Made by a program: the position numbers and the translations under genes. Below are positions 16,207 through 24,846 of a stretch of DNA of 38,548 nucleotides, in pieces. Source of the stretch: Leptospira sp. (GTDB lineage: Bacteria; Spirochaetota; Leptospiria; Leptospirales; Leptospiraceae); assembly GCA_016742255.1 (NCBI GenBank), contig JACVCB010000032.1:1-38548 (forward strand), written 5' to 3'. Below the pieces are notes generated by a model. That model was not told the origin of the DNA. It did no database searches and was given only the letters and a program-made list of their open reading frames with translations. Each line of letters opens with the position of its first letter. Position 1 is the stretch's first letter.

Positions 16207-18361
16207 AATACTATTCCCGATTTTTCTAATGGTGGTGATTCCGACTTTACTCACTACTTTCATTTCCTTTTTTCGATTTTCTACGACATTAGATCGTAAA
16301 TTGTCGGATGCTTTGTTTCACCTTTTACCTTCCCATCATACATTTTCAAAAGATATTGTGATTATTGATATCGATGAACAGAGTATTGCCAAATATGCTG
16401 ACCATCCTGAACTTGGGCAGTGGCCTTGGAAACGGCATATTTATCCCACTCTTATCGGATACACAAAACTTCTCACTCCGCCTAAATTTACAATCATCGA
16501 TATCATGTTCACAGAAAGGTCGGATTATGATGATGCACTGGTGGTCGCAAACGAGACATTGGGGGAGATATCTCATGCTGCCAATTTTCGAAATGGCGGG
16601 ATTGTGATTCCAAGAAAAAGTATCGAGGTCATTAGTCAAAAATTCAGCGTTCCATTAAATACAAATATTCCTTTCCCAAAATATGAGAATGCTTCTTTTC
16701 CGATTGGTCAAATTGCAGAAACAGCACCGATGGTCCATGTGGTGAATGTGATTTCTGATAGTGATGGAATTTTAAGGAGATTTTCTCCCTTTGTTCGTTG
16801 GAATGGATTGTATTTTCCAACCTTAGCTTTGCAAGCGTTTTCGTTAGGCGGAACTTACAAGGTAGAAACTAAAGATTTTAATGTATACTTAGAAAAAGAG
16901 GGATCAAAACGCATCATTCCCGTCGGAAGGGATGGCCTAGTCAGAGCTTATTTTTATACAGAAGAAGAGTTGAGAAATATTCCGAGGTATTCCGCTGCAG
17001 GGATCATCGAATCATTGGAAAAGTTAAACACTGGTGAGGTGGAAGATCCAAACACTCTCCTTGTTCCTCCCAAACTCTTTGAAAATAAAATTGTCCTCAT
17101 TGGTACATCAGCTGCTGCCACACATGATGATGTGGTAACTCCTCATGGATTGTTTCCTGGTGTGATTGCACAGGCTGTGTTCGCATCGAATTTAACAGAA
17201 GGACATTTATTAAAAGAATTACCTGTGACGTATGGGTTTGTATTTACAATCTTAGTTCTGTTTGTTGGTGTTCTTGTTTTATTCATTAACCAATGGCATT
17301 TATTGAAGAATCTTTATCCAGTATTTGCAATCTCTTTGTTTATCGGATTGTTTTATTTCCTTTATCGGATGGATTATGTTTTGTCTACGTATTCGTTCGT
17401 ATTTGGTTTCCCAGTTTCTTACTTACTTGGATTTGCCTATTTAACGTACACTGAAGGAAAGGAAAAAAGAAAATTCAATCACATCTTACGGAACTTAGTC
17501 GATCCAGAAGTGGTAAGTGTGGCTCTCGAGAATATGGAATCCTTAAAACAAGGAGGGGAGTGGGAAATCACTGCATTTTTTTCAGATGTAGCTGGATTTT
17601 CCTCTATCAGTGAAGAACTAAGTGCAACAGATTTAGCAAAATTGTTAAATGAATACCTTTCTGTTATGACCAATGTTTTAAAAGCTAATTCTGGAACTTT
17701 GGATAAATACATAGGTGATGCAATTGTAGGAATATTCGGTGCTCCCATACAAAACAAGGAACACCCAAAACTTGCTTGTAAAACAGCTCTTGAGATGGTG
17801 AAAGAGTTGGAAGTGTTAAGAAAAGAATGGAATGAAAGAGGGGATTACACACCACTTGCACGTGCTATGGTATTTCGTATCGGTCTTAATTGTGGTTTGG
17901 CTAAAGTTGGATTTATGGGAACAGATAGTTTGGCATCCTACACAATGATGGGTGATACTGTTAACTTAGCTGCTAGGTTAGAAGCCGCTGCCAAAGATTA
18001 TGGTGTTTCGATTTTGGTATCAGAAAACATTGAATTAGCTTGTCGGGATACATTTTCTTTTCGATTTTTAGATTGGATCCGTGTGAAGGGAAAAGAAGCA
18101 CCTGTGAAAATCTATAGTTTAGAATCATTTAAAAATGAAATCTCCCCAATGTCTGTAAAAGCATTCGAAGAGTATGAGTTAGGTTTTTCCGAATACTCAA
18201 AACGAAATTGGGAAGTTGCCATCGAACATTTTAAGAATGTTTCTAAAATATTAGGAAAAGAAGATGTGAGTAGCCACTTGCTCATCAAACGTTGCCAAAC
18301 TCTTTTCCAAAACCCACCACCTGTCGGCTGGGATGGCGTTTATACGCGTACTTCAAAATAA
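16193..18361 (+). CDS. CHASE2 domain class III adenylate cyclase
   Basis: A 722-residue receptor cyclase. An N-terminal helix (about 7-27) is followed by an extracytoplasmic CHASE2 sensor (about 30-330, with KDIVIIDIDEQSIAKY and ENKIVLIGTSAAATHDD), three membrane helices (about 342-422) and a class III cyclase domain (about 455-645). Both metal-binding Asp residues are present (FFSDVAGFS and DKYIGDAIVG), as are the transition-state Asn and Arg (GDTVNLAARLE). The substrate pair is Lys in DKYIGD and Thr in SYTMMGD, the class IIIb combination, so ATP is the expected substrate. The gene begins inside the protease gene (14-base overlap), implying coupling. A short TPR-like tail ends the protein. 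Confidence 0.93.
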   Translation: MKQNKILFPIFLMVVIPTLLTTFISFFRFSTTLDRKLSDALFHLLPSHHTFSKDIVIIDIDEQSIAKYADHPELGQWPWKRHIYPTLIGYTKLLTPPKFTIIDIMFTERSDYDDALVVANETLGEISHAANFRNGGIVIPRKSIEVISQKFSVPLNTNIPFPKYENASFPIGQIAETAPMVHVVNVISDSDGILRRFSPFVRWNGLYFPTLALQAFSLGGTYKVETKDFNVYLEKEGSKRIIPVGRDGLVRAYFYTEEELRNIPRYSAAGIIESLEKLNTGEVEDPNTLLVPPKLFENKIVLIGTSAAATHDDVVTPHGLFPGVIAQAVFASNLTEGHLLKELPVTYGFVFTILVLFVGVLVLFINQWHLLKNLYPVFAISLFIGLFYFLYRMDYVLSTYSFVFGFPVSYLLGFAYLTYTEGKEKRKFNHILRNLVDPEVVSVALENMESLKQGGEWEITAFFSDVAGFSSISEELSATDLAKLLNEYLSVMTNVLKANSGTLDKYIGDAIVGIFGAPIQNKEHPKLACKTALEMVKELEVLRKEWNERGDYTPLARAMVFRIGLNCGLAKVGFMGTDSLASYTMMGDTVNLAARLEAAAKDYGVSILVSENIELACRDTFSFRFLDWIRVKGKEAPVKIYSLESFKNEISPMSVKAFEEYELGFSEYSKRNWEVAIEHFKNVSKILGKEDVSSHLLIKRCQTLFQNPPPVGWDGVYTRTSK

Positions 18362-18374
18362 TACTATACGATTC

Positions 18375-18414
18375 TCCGCTTTTCCTACACTGTCCTGAAA
18401 AAGGAAAAAGCGGA
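18375..18414 (+). promoter_or_regulatory. Hairpin covering the MCP ribosome-binding site
   Basis: The 5' arm TCCGCTTTTCCT (18375-18386) pairs with AGGAAAAAGCGGA (18402-18414) in 12 base pairs with one bulged A and a 15-base loop. The 3' arm contains the only AAGGA-type ribosome-binding site of the downstream MCP gene and ends two bases before its ATG. No T-run follows, so it is not a standard terminator. It may be a translational control element; that is inference. Confidence 0.5.
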
Positions 18415-18415
18415 A

Positions 18416-20218
18416 ATGAATGAAGCCAAAATTAAATCTTTATGTTGGCGATTGACAATCGGATTAGAATTACTGACAGCGGTGCTTGCTGTACCAACTG
18501 CAGTCTTATTTATTGTCATTGCAGGTGTTTATTCATTCGATAAGTCGGTGCTAGTTGTATTAGGTGCAACCATTGCACTTTTTACCTCTTATGTTATCCC
18601 TACCATTCGTTTCATAAGACTTAAAAAATTACTCACAAATACCATTCCTGATTTCTTTCAATCGTTATCACTCGAAGAAAAACAAAAGATCAAATTAACA
18701 CTTTTGAAATTTCCAAAACATAATTTGGGATATTTTTTGACTCAATGGAGTTTCGGAATTCCATTTGCTGCTTTTGTCACATTTCAATTTTTTACTCCAA
18801 CGCTCGCGGAATACCTTCCTTATGTCATTTTGCCAATTCTCATATATCCAGTATTAGGTGTTTCACACTTTTTTTTAAGTGAACTAGTGATTTCAGAAGT
18901 TTTAATTACACCTGAGTTAAAAGATTTGCCGTTAAATGCTGATATGATTCCGAAGGTTGGAATTTACGCACGAATCTTTTTTACAATGTCTGCTGTATTT
19001 AGTATGACACTCACTGCATTAGGATACCTTCTTTTAGCGGAAGTAACAAAATTTGTACAAATCCAAAATGCAGAAGTGACTTTGGTGTTGATGGCAGCAT
19101 TTATCACCATCAATATATTTGTACTCACCTCACTTTTTGTAAAAGCAATGAAGTTTAATACCATCCAAATGGCAAATCGTTATAAATCTTTAGCAAGTGG
19201 GGATTTAAGTGAATCCGTTCCCATCATTTCTACGGATGAACTAGGACATGGATCTATTTCTCTCAATTCTTTCATCACAAGCATCCGAAAAATTACATCC
19301 ACTGTCATTGAAGAGTCAGATAAAGTGAATTCGGATGCAAAGATCATTGCAACACAAACCCAAGGATTAACCCAGGCAATGATGGAACAAGCTTCGTCTT
19401 CGGAAGAGATGTCAGCAGGTGTTGAGGAAATGTCAGCAAGCATTCGTTCTACGGCTTTTGGAGCCAAAAAACAACATGATATTACTAAAGATGCACAAGA
19501 CTTAGTAATCGATATGGAGTCTTCGATTGTATCCATCCATGATATGATGAACTTAACACAAACCGAAACCAAACAAATGGAAGAGGAAACGAAGTTGGGA
19601 CAATCAGCACTTCATTCTACCTTAGTTGCTATGTCTGATATAGAATTGAGTGTCGAAAACACATCAAATGTAATCCAGGTGATTGGCGAAATTTCAGATA
19701 AAATTGGTTTATTATCTCTCAATGCTTCGATTGAAGCGGCAAGAGCAGGGGATGCAGGAAGAGGATTTGCAGTAGTTGCCAGTGAAATTTCGAAATTAGG
19801 GGAACAAACTCTTTCCAATACAAAACGAATTCTGGAAGCAGTATCAAAAGCTTCCTCTTCTACAAAATCAGGAAGACTTGCCGTATCCAATACAGAAAAA
19901 ACCTTCACTCAAATTGGGAAGTCTGTCCACACCACAATTGAACTGATCAAACAATCAAGTGACATGACAAAACAACAATTGGAACTTGTGAAAAATGTAA
20001 AAGAGAATATTGAAAAATTGACAATGTCTGCAATGGAAATTGAACAAAACACCAATGAGCAGGCAAGTACTTCAGAAGAACTTGCAAAAAGTATAGCAAC
20101 CATTACTGAAGGTACTGAATATCTAAATCAGTTTGTGAACGATATTGATAAGTTGTGTTCGGCGTTGTCCGAGAAAGCTTCTAATTTAAGACAAACGATC
20201 GATTTCTTCAAAATCTAA
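18416..20218 (+). CDS. Methyl-accepting chemotaxis protein with multi-helix membrane sensor
   Basis: A 600-residue chemoreceptor. The N-terminal half carries about six hydrophobic segments (near 16-40, 44-65, 108-128, 133-155, 182-205 and 215-237) with only short loops, so there is no periplasmic ligand domain of the classical Tsr kind. A HAMP-like linker with DELGHGS (about 277-283) follows. The long coiled-coil signalling domain has the conserved hairpin [33 protein letters not shown] (about 432-465), which binds CheA/CheW. No C-terminal pentapeptide is present. The sensor may detect membrane state or small hydrophobic signals. The ribosome-binding site lies in a hairpin (18375-18414). The stop overlaps the convergent Omp85-like gene by 4 bases. 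Confidence 0.93.
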   Translation: MNEAKIKSLCWRLTIGLELLTAVLAVPTAVLFIVIAGVYSFDKSVLVVLGATIALFTSYVIPTIRFIRLKKLLTNTIPDFFQSLSLEEKQKIKLTLLKFPKHNLGYFLTQWSFGIPFAAFVTFQFFTPTLAEYLPYVILPILIYPVLGVSHFFLSELVISEVLITPELKDLPLNADMIPKVGIYARIFFTMSAVFSMTLTALGYLLLAEVTKFVQIQNAEVTLVLMAAFITINIFVLTSLFVKAMKFNTIQMANRYKSLASGDLSESVPIISTDELGHGSISLNSFITSIRKITSTVIEESDKVNSDAKIIATQTQGLTQAMMEQASSSEEMSAGVEEMSASIRSTAFGAKKQHDITKDAQDLVIDMESSIVSIHDMMNLTQTETKQMEEETKLGQSALHSTLVAMSDIELSVENTSNVIQVIGEISDKIGLLSLNASIEAARAGDAGRGFAVVASEISKLGEQTLSNTKRILEAVSKASSSTKSGRLAVSNTEKTFTQIGKSVHTTIELIKQSSDMTKQQLELVKNVKENIEKLTMSAMEIEQNTNEQASTSEELAKSIATITEGTEYLNQFVNDIDKLCSALSEKASNLRQTIDFFKI

Positions 20219-21747
20219 AAGACGTGACTAAAGTTTACGAATAATTGTTCGTCTTCTCTTGATTTGGCATAATCAATCATAATGATGGTTGCTTGGTTCC
20301 ATGCAATACGTAATCCAATCCCTTTGGAATAAAAATAATTTTTTAAGTTAATTTTATGTTCATCATCCCAAACCCTTCCATAATCAAAAAACGGTACGAT
20401 ATTAAAGGCAAAAAACTCTGAACCTAATTTTGCTTCGGCAAATTTCCATCGTATTTCGGAATTTCCCCATCCCATCGCTCGTCCAACAAAACGATCCTGT
20501 TTGAATCCACGTAACGTACGAAGTCCACCAAGTCCTCCCACTAGTCCTTCCGTTCCCCACATATTTCTATATTCGAAAAAAGGAGCATCTCCTTCAGTAA
20601 CACCAAGTCCAAATCGATTTGCGACAACTAATTTATCAACTAACTTGGGAAAGGGGCTCCAAAACATTTTTGTTTGGGCAAAATACTTTTGGTACTGAAA
20701 GTCCGACCCCAATGCTTTACTATGTTTTTCGTAAGTTACTTCTGCAAAAATTCCCGAATTCGGATCTGGTTCAAAATCACGTGTATCGTACACAATTCCC
20801 AGTCGTAATGCGTTTACATACCCACCTTGGTAACCAATTATTTTTTTCCCTTCGTGGTCTTCTGTAAGTCTAGTTTTTCCATTTGGAACGTCTGCAGATA
20901 ATTGGTCAAACGTTGGATCCACACCTCTTACCATTTTCCCATCATACGTTCGAATGATATTGTTTGAAAATTTTAAACCCGATACCAATCGAACTGTCCC
21001 ACCAACAAATGATCTCTCTCCACTCACTGTTGCCATTGGAGTTTCAATGGTATACCGATTGTACATTTTGTCTGTCACCACATAACCAGGCATTTGCGGA
21101 ATTCCTGAAAAAGTTTTTCCGCCGACAGAAAAAGGATCAGAACTTGTCCCTGGACGATAAAAAGTTAAATTGGTTTCTTGGTCGACGAAACTAGCATTGT
21201 TCACCTGACGATTGTAAGGTTGGTTCCTCTCTAAATAGGATAGGGACCTCATGCTTGATTCACCAATACCAAAGTACAAGGTTGTTGGAGTGATGGTTAA
21301 AAATGCATCCGCACGTAACCTCCATTGTGTGTCGGCGATAAAAGGCATATCCAAACTGATCTGATGGTATTGTGCATTTTTATTTGTATTAAAATACTGA
21401 GCGAAAAGTCGCATTCTGTAAGGTGTGTAATGAAAAAGGGGATCAGTTTTTGGTCCATTATTGTAGATGTAGGCTCTTGCACCGTATCCGATCCCTTCAT
21501 TTGGATCGGAATTGATAAGGGGAAGGCCAGTTGGATACCAACCATCTTTTTTGTCTTCAATGTCCTTTTTACAAAGTTGTTTGGAAACATCCATCGGGAA
21601 GGGAAGATTTTTAGGTGGAGGGTCTTTGATGCAACCAGGTTCAGGGATGGCTTCTTGTCCTTTTAGTCCGGCAGTGAGTCCCAAACAGACAATAACGAAC
21701 ACAGACAATCCTTTTTTTGCCAATCGAACAACAGCACGAAAACCCAT
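20215..21747 (-). CDS. BamA/TamA (Omp85) family outer membrane barrel without POTRA domains
   Basis: A 510-residue protein with a signal peptide (about 10-30, ending GLKGQEA) and then almost immediately the barrel part of an Omp85 protein. The first strand region is [30 protein letters not shown]. Many amphipathic strands follow, with the conserved L6-loop motif [16 protein letters not shown] (about 405-420) and a terminal strand [13 protein letters not shown] ending in Phe. No POTRA repeats fit in the about 45 residues before the barrel, so this is not BamA itself. POTRA-less relatives are surface antigen (D15-like) barrels of unclear role. No clear ribosome-binding site precedes 21747, so a slightly later start is possible. 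Confidence 0.85.
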   Translation of the reverse strand: MGFRAVVRLAKKGLSVFVIVCLGLTAGLKGQEAIPEPGCIKDPPPKNLPFPMDVSKQLCKKDIEDKKDGWYPTGLPLINSDPNEGIGYGARAYIYNNGPKTDPLFHYTPYRMRLFAQYFNTNKNAQYHQISLDMPFIADTQWRLRADAFLTITPTTLYFGIGESSMRSLSYLERNQPYNRQVNNASFVDQETNLTFYRPGTSSDPFSVGGKTFSGIPQMPGYVVTDKMYNRYTIETPMATVSGERSFVGGTVRLVSGLKFSNNIIRTYDGKMVRGVDPTFDQLSADVPNGKTRLTEDHEGKKIIGYQGGYVNALRLGIVYDTRDFEPDPNSGIFAEVTYEKHSKALGSDFQYQKYFAQTKMFWSPFPKLVDKLVVANRFGLGVTEGDAPFFEYRNMWGTEGLVGGLGGLRTLRGFKQDRFVGRAMGWGNSEIRWKFAEAKLGSEFFAFNIVPFFDYGRVWDDEHKINLKNYFYSKGIGLRIAWNQATIIMIDYAKSREDEQLFVNFSHVF

Positions 21748-21787
21748 AAGAGGAGGAAACTGGACGAATTGTACAAATAGTCAAGAG

Positions 21788-21815
21788 AAAAAAGTGAGTG
21801 TTCACTCATTTTTTT
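21788..21815 (-). terminator. Rho-independent terminator (bidirectional form) downstream of tRNA-Arg
   Basis: AAAAAAGTGAGTG (21788-21800) pairs with CACTCATTTTTTT (21803-21815), giving a stem of about 12 base pairs with a tight loop and U-runs in either orientation. Read on the minus strand it closes the transcript that contains tRNA-Arg, before the Omp85-like gene that starts at 21747. On the plus strand no gene lies directly upstream. Confidence 0.75.
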
Positions 21816-21948
21816 AGGAGGGAACGGGAATCAGTTCCAAAAATTACGAAATCCATTTTCGATATTTTTGCAAGTGCAAATGCAGAATCAATCTGTTGTT
21901 CGATTCCCGAATTGTTTATGTTAGTTGGATTTAATTTTGAAGTTTAAT

Positions 21949-22023
21949 TGGTGCCCCAGGAGGGAATCGAACCCCCACTGTCGGTTCCGAAGACCGATGT
22001 TCTATCCGTTGAACTACCAGGGC
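21949..22023 (-). tRNA. tRNA-Arg (anticodon UCG)
   Basis: Read on the minus strand this folds as a complete cloverleaf. The acceptor stem is GCCCTGG/CTGGGGC with two G-U pairs, the D-arm is GTTC/GAAC, the anticodon stem is TCGGT/ACCGA around loop CTTCGGA (anticodon TCG, reading CGA/CGN Arg codons), and the T-arm is GGGGG-TTCGATT-CCCTC. The 3' CCA is encoded (21949-21951). It lies 19 bases after the stop of the membrane-protein gene on the same strand and may be processed from that transcript. The 21748-21948 stretch downstream holds only the terminator and no gene that I can support. Confidence 0.95.
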
Positions 22024-22042
22024 ATGGGATTGGGATGTATTG

Positions 22043-22885
22043 TCAGGATAGGTGGGCCGTGTCTTCGGGCAATTGATTTTTTGGAAAAGAAAAACTCATT
22101 CGAACAATGTAGAGAAAGAGTAGGATGGTCCATACCACAAGTAAGATTCGTAAGAATAAAAAGACAAAGTAAATCGGTCTTGGTTTCCCTGGAACAAGAA
22201 AGATGGTTAAGTCATTTGCTTGGAACAAGAGGGATCCTGGGATTTTTTTGCGGATGGCATCAAAGTTCTTTCGAAATTCGCCTAAACGTTCGGAAGGGTC
22301 CAAAGCAAAATCGTTGGTGTATCGTAAGGAACCTTCATCACCAAAGGCATAAAAAGAAGTTTCCCACCCTATAAAATCAAAATGGATTGGATAAGAACCA
22401 GGTGGGTTCCGAATGAAAAAATAAATGGTTCCACCTTCATAAGGAAAGGAGGGGATTTGGCCTTCGAGTCTGATTTTGTTTTTGCTAAATCCATCTTCAT
22501 AAAAATCAGACCAATCACCCCATTGGTAAATAGTGCCTCTGTCATCCTTCCACAAGAAACCGCCCAAATTTCCTAGTTGTTCTAAATCTTTTTCCCATTC
22601 CGAAGGAATTCTTTTTTCTGCTACAAATGATTCTTTTTGGATATTACGATTGCGGAGTGTTTGTTTCAAACGGATACGTAGATCACGAATTTCGGATTGG
22701 TTTGTTTCCAAGAGTCGTTTTCTAATTTCAATTTCTTCTTTTTGGAATGGATCCGAAAATACAACTTCTGAGAGTGTGAGTAATAATTCTGTGATTGGGT
22801 CTTGTTTCTCCGTGTTTCCATCTGCAGTAATAGGAGATAAAAGGGAGAAAAGAAAGATGAAGAGCACAAAAAAATAGATTCTCAT
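22043..22885 (-). CDS. Membrane/exported protein of unknown function
   Basis: About 280 residues, not recognised. MRIYFFVLFIFLFSLLSPITADG is a signal peptide or anchor. Residues about 40-100 are highly charged and helical (KEEIEIRKRLLETNQSEIRD), probably coiled coil. A beta-rich domain of about 130 residues with many aromatic residues follows (GTIYQWGDWSDFYEDGF), and a strong C-terminal membrane helix (FVFLFLRILLVVWTILLFLYIV) near 245-266 leaves a short polar tail. So most of the protein should lie in the periplasm, anchored at the C-terminus. The start at 22885 gives a clean signal peptide; an in-frame ATG at 22999 would run into the divergent HIT gene. tRNA-Arg follows. Confidence 0.72.
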   Translation of the reverse strand: MRIYFFVLFIFLFSLLSPITADGNTEKQDPITELLLTLSEVVFSDPFQKEEIEIRKRLLETNQSEIRDLRIRLKQTLRNRNIQKESFVAEKRIPSEWEKDLEQLGNLGGFLWKDDRGTIYQWGDWSDFYEDGFSKNKIRLEGQIPSFPYEGGTIYFFIRNPPGSYPIHFDFIGWETSFYAFGDEGSLRYTNDFALDPSERLGEFRKNFDAIRKKIPGSLLFQANDLTIFLVPGKPRPIYFVFLFLRILLVVWTILLFLYIVRMSFSFPKNQLPEDTAHLS

Positions 22886-22917
22886 CTTCCTTAGTATCGG
22901 CAAAATAGGGAGCAATG

Positions 22918-23274
22918 ATGAACTGTCCAATCTGCCAAGCCCATAAAAATCCTGAGGAGATCCTGTTCGAAAATGAATCCTGGATCTTACGAAAAGCAAA
23001 CCAAAACCTCGATGGGTATTTATATTTAGAATTAAAAGGCCATGGAGAATCTTGGAGTGGACTCAGTTTAGAGCAGCTGGAAGCTTATGGGCGGGCTCTC
23101 CACAAAGGTATCGAGATGATAGGATCCTTTCATCCTGAGAAAGTCTATATGACTGCAATTGCAGAAAAAGTCCCCCATTTACATGTCCATTTGATACCAC
23201 GTTTCGAAGGCCAAACACGAGGAATTGACCATATCGCACAGGCAACAGGGCCCGGATTTCCAAAGCCAATGTAA
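22918..23274 (+). CDS. HIT family (histidine triad) protein
   Basis: A protein of 118 or 119 residues with the active-site triad HLHVHLIPRF (about residues 88-97), the sequence form of Fhit/Hnt-like diadenosine polyphosphate or nucleotidyl hydrolases. The N-terminus CPICQ may bind zinc with other residues. Two adjacent ATGs exist at 22915 and 22918; the second is spaced 5 bases from AGGGAG (22907-22912) and is preferred. This is the second HIT gene in the window; it differs from the HINT-like one at 2348 in N-terminus and ending. It is divergent from the membrane-protein gene, with only about 30 bases between starts. Confidence 0.88.
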   Translation: MNCPICQAHKNPEEILFENESWILRKANQNLDGYLYLELKGHGESWSGLSLEQLEAYGRALHKGIEMIGSFHPEKVYMTAIAEKVPHLHVHLIPRFEGQTRGIDHIAQATGPGFPKPM

Positions 23275-23290
23275 AAAAAGGTTGGAGGTT

Positions 23291-23332
23291 TTTTTAAAAT
23301 CACTTTAGACTTTTTCTTTGTGATTTTAGAAA
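23291..23332 (+). promoter_or_regulatory. A/U-rich hairpin spanning the GTG start of the first PPK2-like gene
   Basis: TTTTTAAAATCAC (23291-23303) is complementary to GTGATTTTAGAAA (23320-23332), 13 pairs including one G-U, around a 16-base loop. The 3' arm begins exactly at the GTG start codon at 23320. No T-run follows. It may control translation of the PPK2-like gene, or mark that the true start lies elsewhere. Confidence 0.4.
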
Positions 23333-24075
23333 GACACCCCACAAACCAAATCCCTCATACTTCGCTTGATGGTATCGAGAGTTTACAAGAACGTTTTTTC
23401 CTTTTACAAAGAGAAAGTGCGAACCAAAAAATCGCACATATCTTTATTTTAGAAGGGTATGCATCCACGGGCAAAGGTTCCATCTTACAATCATTAACCA
23501 TTCGACTGGACCCAAGAAAATTCAAAGTTTATTCTCCGTATGTAGACCAATCGGAAGATAGAGGGTATCCTTTTTTATGGAATTTTTGGAAAGTATTACC
23601 AAGGTATGGTGAATTTTTATTTTATCTAAATACGTATTACAGTCGTTTGACGTATCTAAGATCCCAGAAAAAAATCAGTATTGCTGAATATGACCACCGA
23701 CTGTTATCAATTCTCAATACAGAACGAATCCTATCAAAAGATAAAATCATTGTACATAAATTCTTTTTGCATCTTTCGAAAAAAGAACAAAAAAAAAGAT
23801 TTGAGGATGCTAAAAAAAAGAAAAAAGTTTGGGAACTTTCAAGTTATGACAAGGACCAAGGAGAACATTACAAACGTTATTTTGAAATATTCGATTCGAT
23901 CTTAAGTTCTTCGCGTACAATTGACTCACCTTGGCTTGTCATTTCGAGTGATCAAAAAGAGAATACAAAACTTTTAGTTTTCGAAGCGATTTTGGAACGA
24001 TTGGAACGTACCTTAAATTTTGATTCCAAAGCAAACTTACAATTGATCAACCACGGAATGGAACTCATCCCATGA
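23320..24075 (+). CDS. PPK2-like protein, probably catalytically inactive
   Basis: A 251-residue homologue of polyphosphate kinase 2 with the overall P-loop layout but altered key residues. The Walker A loop is EGYASTGKG (45-53): the Lys stays, but the usual Asp of EGWDAAGKG is Ala48. The Walker B Asp-Arg of IFDRSYYGRV is replaced (FYLNTYYSRL, about 101-110), and the arginine-rich lid is a lysine run (DAKKKKKVW). Substrate-side motifs such as YPFLWNFWKVLPRYG are recognisable. A regulatory or structural partner of the active PPK2 encoded next is likely. The start is GTG at 23320 with no clear ribosome-binding site; the stop overlaps the next ATG by 4 bases (ATGA). Confidence 0.78.
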   Translation: MILERHPTNQIPHTSLDGIESLQERFFLLQRESANQKIAHIFILEGYASTGKGSILQSLTIRLDPRKFKVYSPYVDQSEDRGYPFLWNFWKVLPRYGEFLFYLNTYYSRLTYLRSQKKISIAEYDHRLLSILNTERILSKDKIIVHKFFLHLSKKEQKKRFEDAKKKKKVWELSSYDKDQGEHYKRYFEIFDSILSSSRTIDSPWLVISSDQKENTKLLVFEAILERLERTLNFDSKANLQLINHGMELIP

Positions 24076-24812
24076 AACAAAATCTTACAAAACCACGGAT
24101 CTTAAATTTGAATCAATTGGATCTCGGTTTGTCACTTTCGCGTGATGAATACCAAATCCAAATGAAAGAATTAAAAAATAAAATTCGAGAATTAACCTTT
24201 TTGGCAAAAACGAAAGATACACCTGTGTTGATTGTTTTTGAGGGTTGGGATGCAGCAGGGAAAGGTGGTGCCATTCGTCGGTTAACCTCAGAAATTGATC
24301 CTCGTTTATTTGAAGTGCACAATATATCTGCTCCTAACCAAGAAGAAATCCAACACCATTACCTCTGGCGTTTTTGGAATCGAATTCCCAAAATTGGTCA
24401 AATTGGAATCTTCGATCGATCGTACTATGGGCGAGTCTTAGTGGAACGTGTAGAAGGTTTTGCTAAGGATTCTGAATGGGAAAGGGCTTACGAAGAAATT
24501 TTTTTATTTGAAGAACAACTACAGAGTTTTGGAACCATCATCATTAAGTTTTGGTTGCATATTAGTTCGGAAGAACAACTCAAACGATTTGAAGAAAGAA
24601 AAAATGATCCTCTCAGACGATGGAAATTAACAGAGGAAGATTGGCGTAACCGAGACAAGTGGCATTTGTATGAAGAAGCCGCAAATGAAATGTTCCAAAA
24701 AACAGACTCTCCAAAAGCTCCTTGGCACCTAGTACCTGCAAACGATAAATACTATGCACGGGTTATGGTTTTGGATGTTGTAAAAAGAAGATTGGAAAAA
24801 GAATTGGAATGA
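24072..24812 (+). CDS. ppk2: Polyphosphate kinase 2 family protein (polyphosphate:nucleotide phosphotransferase)
   Basis: A 246-residue protein with all PPK2 motifs: Walker A FEGWDAAGKGGA (56-67), the PNQEEIQHHYLWRFW substrate segment (88-102), Walker B IFDRSYYGRVLVERVEGF (113-130) and the arginine lid around NDPLRRWKLTEEDWRNRDKW (about 183-202). PPK2 enzymes move phosphate between polyphosphate and nucleoside mono- or diphosphates. The class (AMP- or ADP-preferring) cannot be fixed here, though tandem pairing with a degenerate copy recalls the two-domain class II enzymes. Its ATG at 24072 is embedded in the stop of the PPK2-like gene, so the two are translated in step. Confidence 0.92.
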   Translation: MKQNLTKPRILNLNQLDLGLSLSRDEYQIQMKELKNKIRELTFLAKTKDTPVLIVFEGWDAAGKGGAIRRLTSEIDPRLFEVHNISAPNQEEIQHHYLWRFWNRIPKIGQIGIFDRSYYGRVLVERVEGFAKDSEWERAYEEIFLFEEQLQSFGTIIIKFWLHISSEEQLKRFEERKNDPLRRWKLTEEDWRNRDKWHLYEEAANEMFQKTDSPKAPWHLVPANDKYYARVMVLDVVKRRLEKELE

Positions 24813-24846
24813 TCAAACAAACAACGATTCTGCTAAGAATGGACTT

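Noticed and set aside
21898..21972. GTTCGATTCCC at 21898-21908 as an inverted copy of the tRNA-Arg T-arm (possible attachment-site or tRNA remnant)
   Set aside because: Only 11 bases match, it has no stem partner and no integrase gene is nearby; likely chance or convergent use of a common motif.
21925..22374. Plus-strand ORF of 149 codons starting MDLILKFNWCPRRESNPHCRFRRP
   Set aside because: Its first part is the antisense of tRNA-Arg (CPRRESNPHC is a well-known false translation of tRNA genes). The rest is the antisense of the membrane-protein gene.
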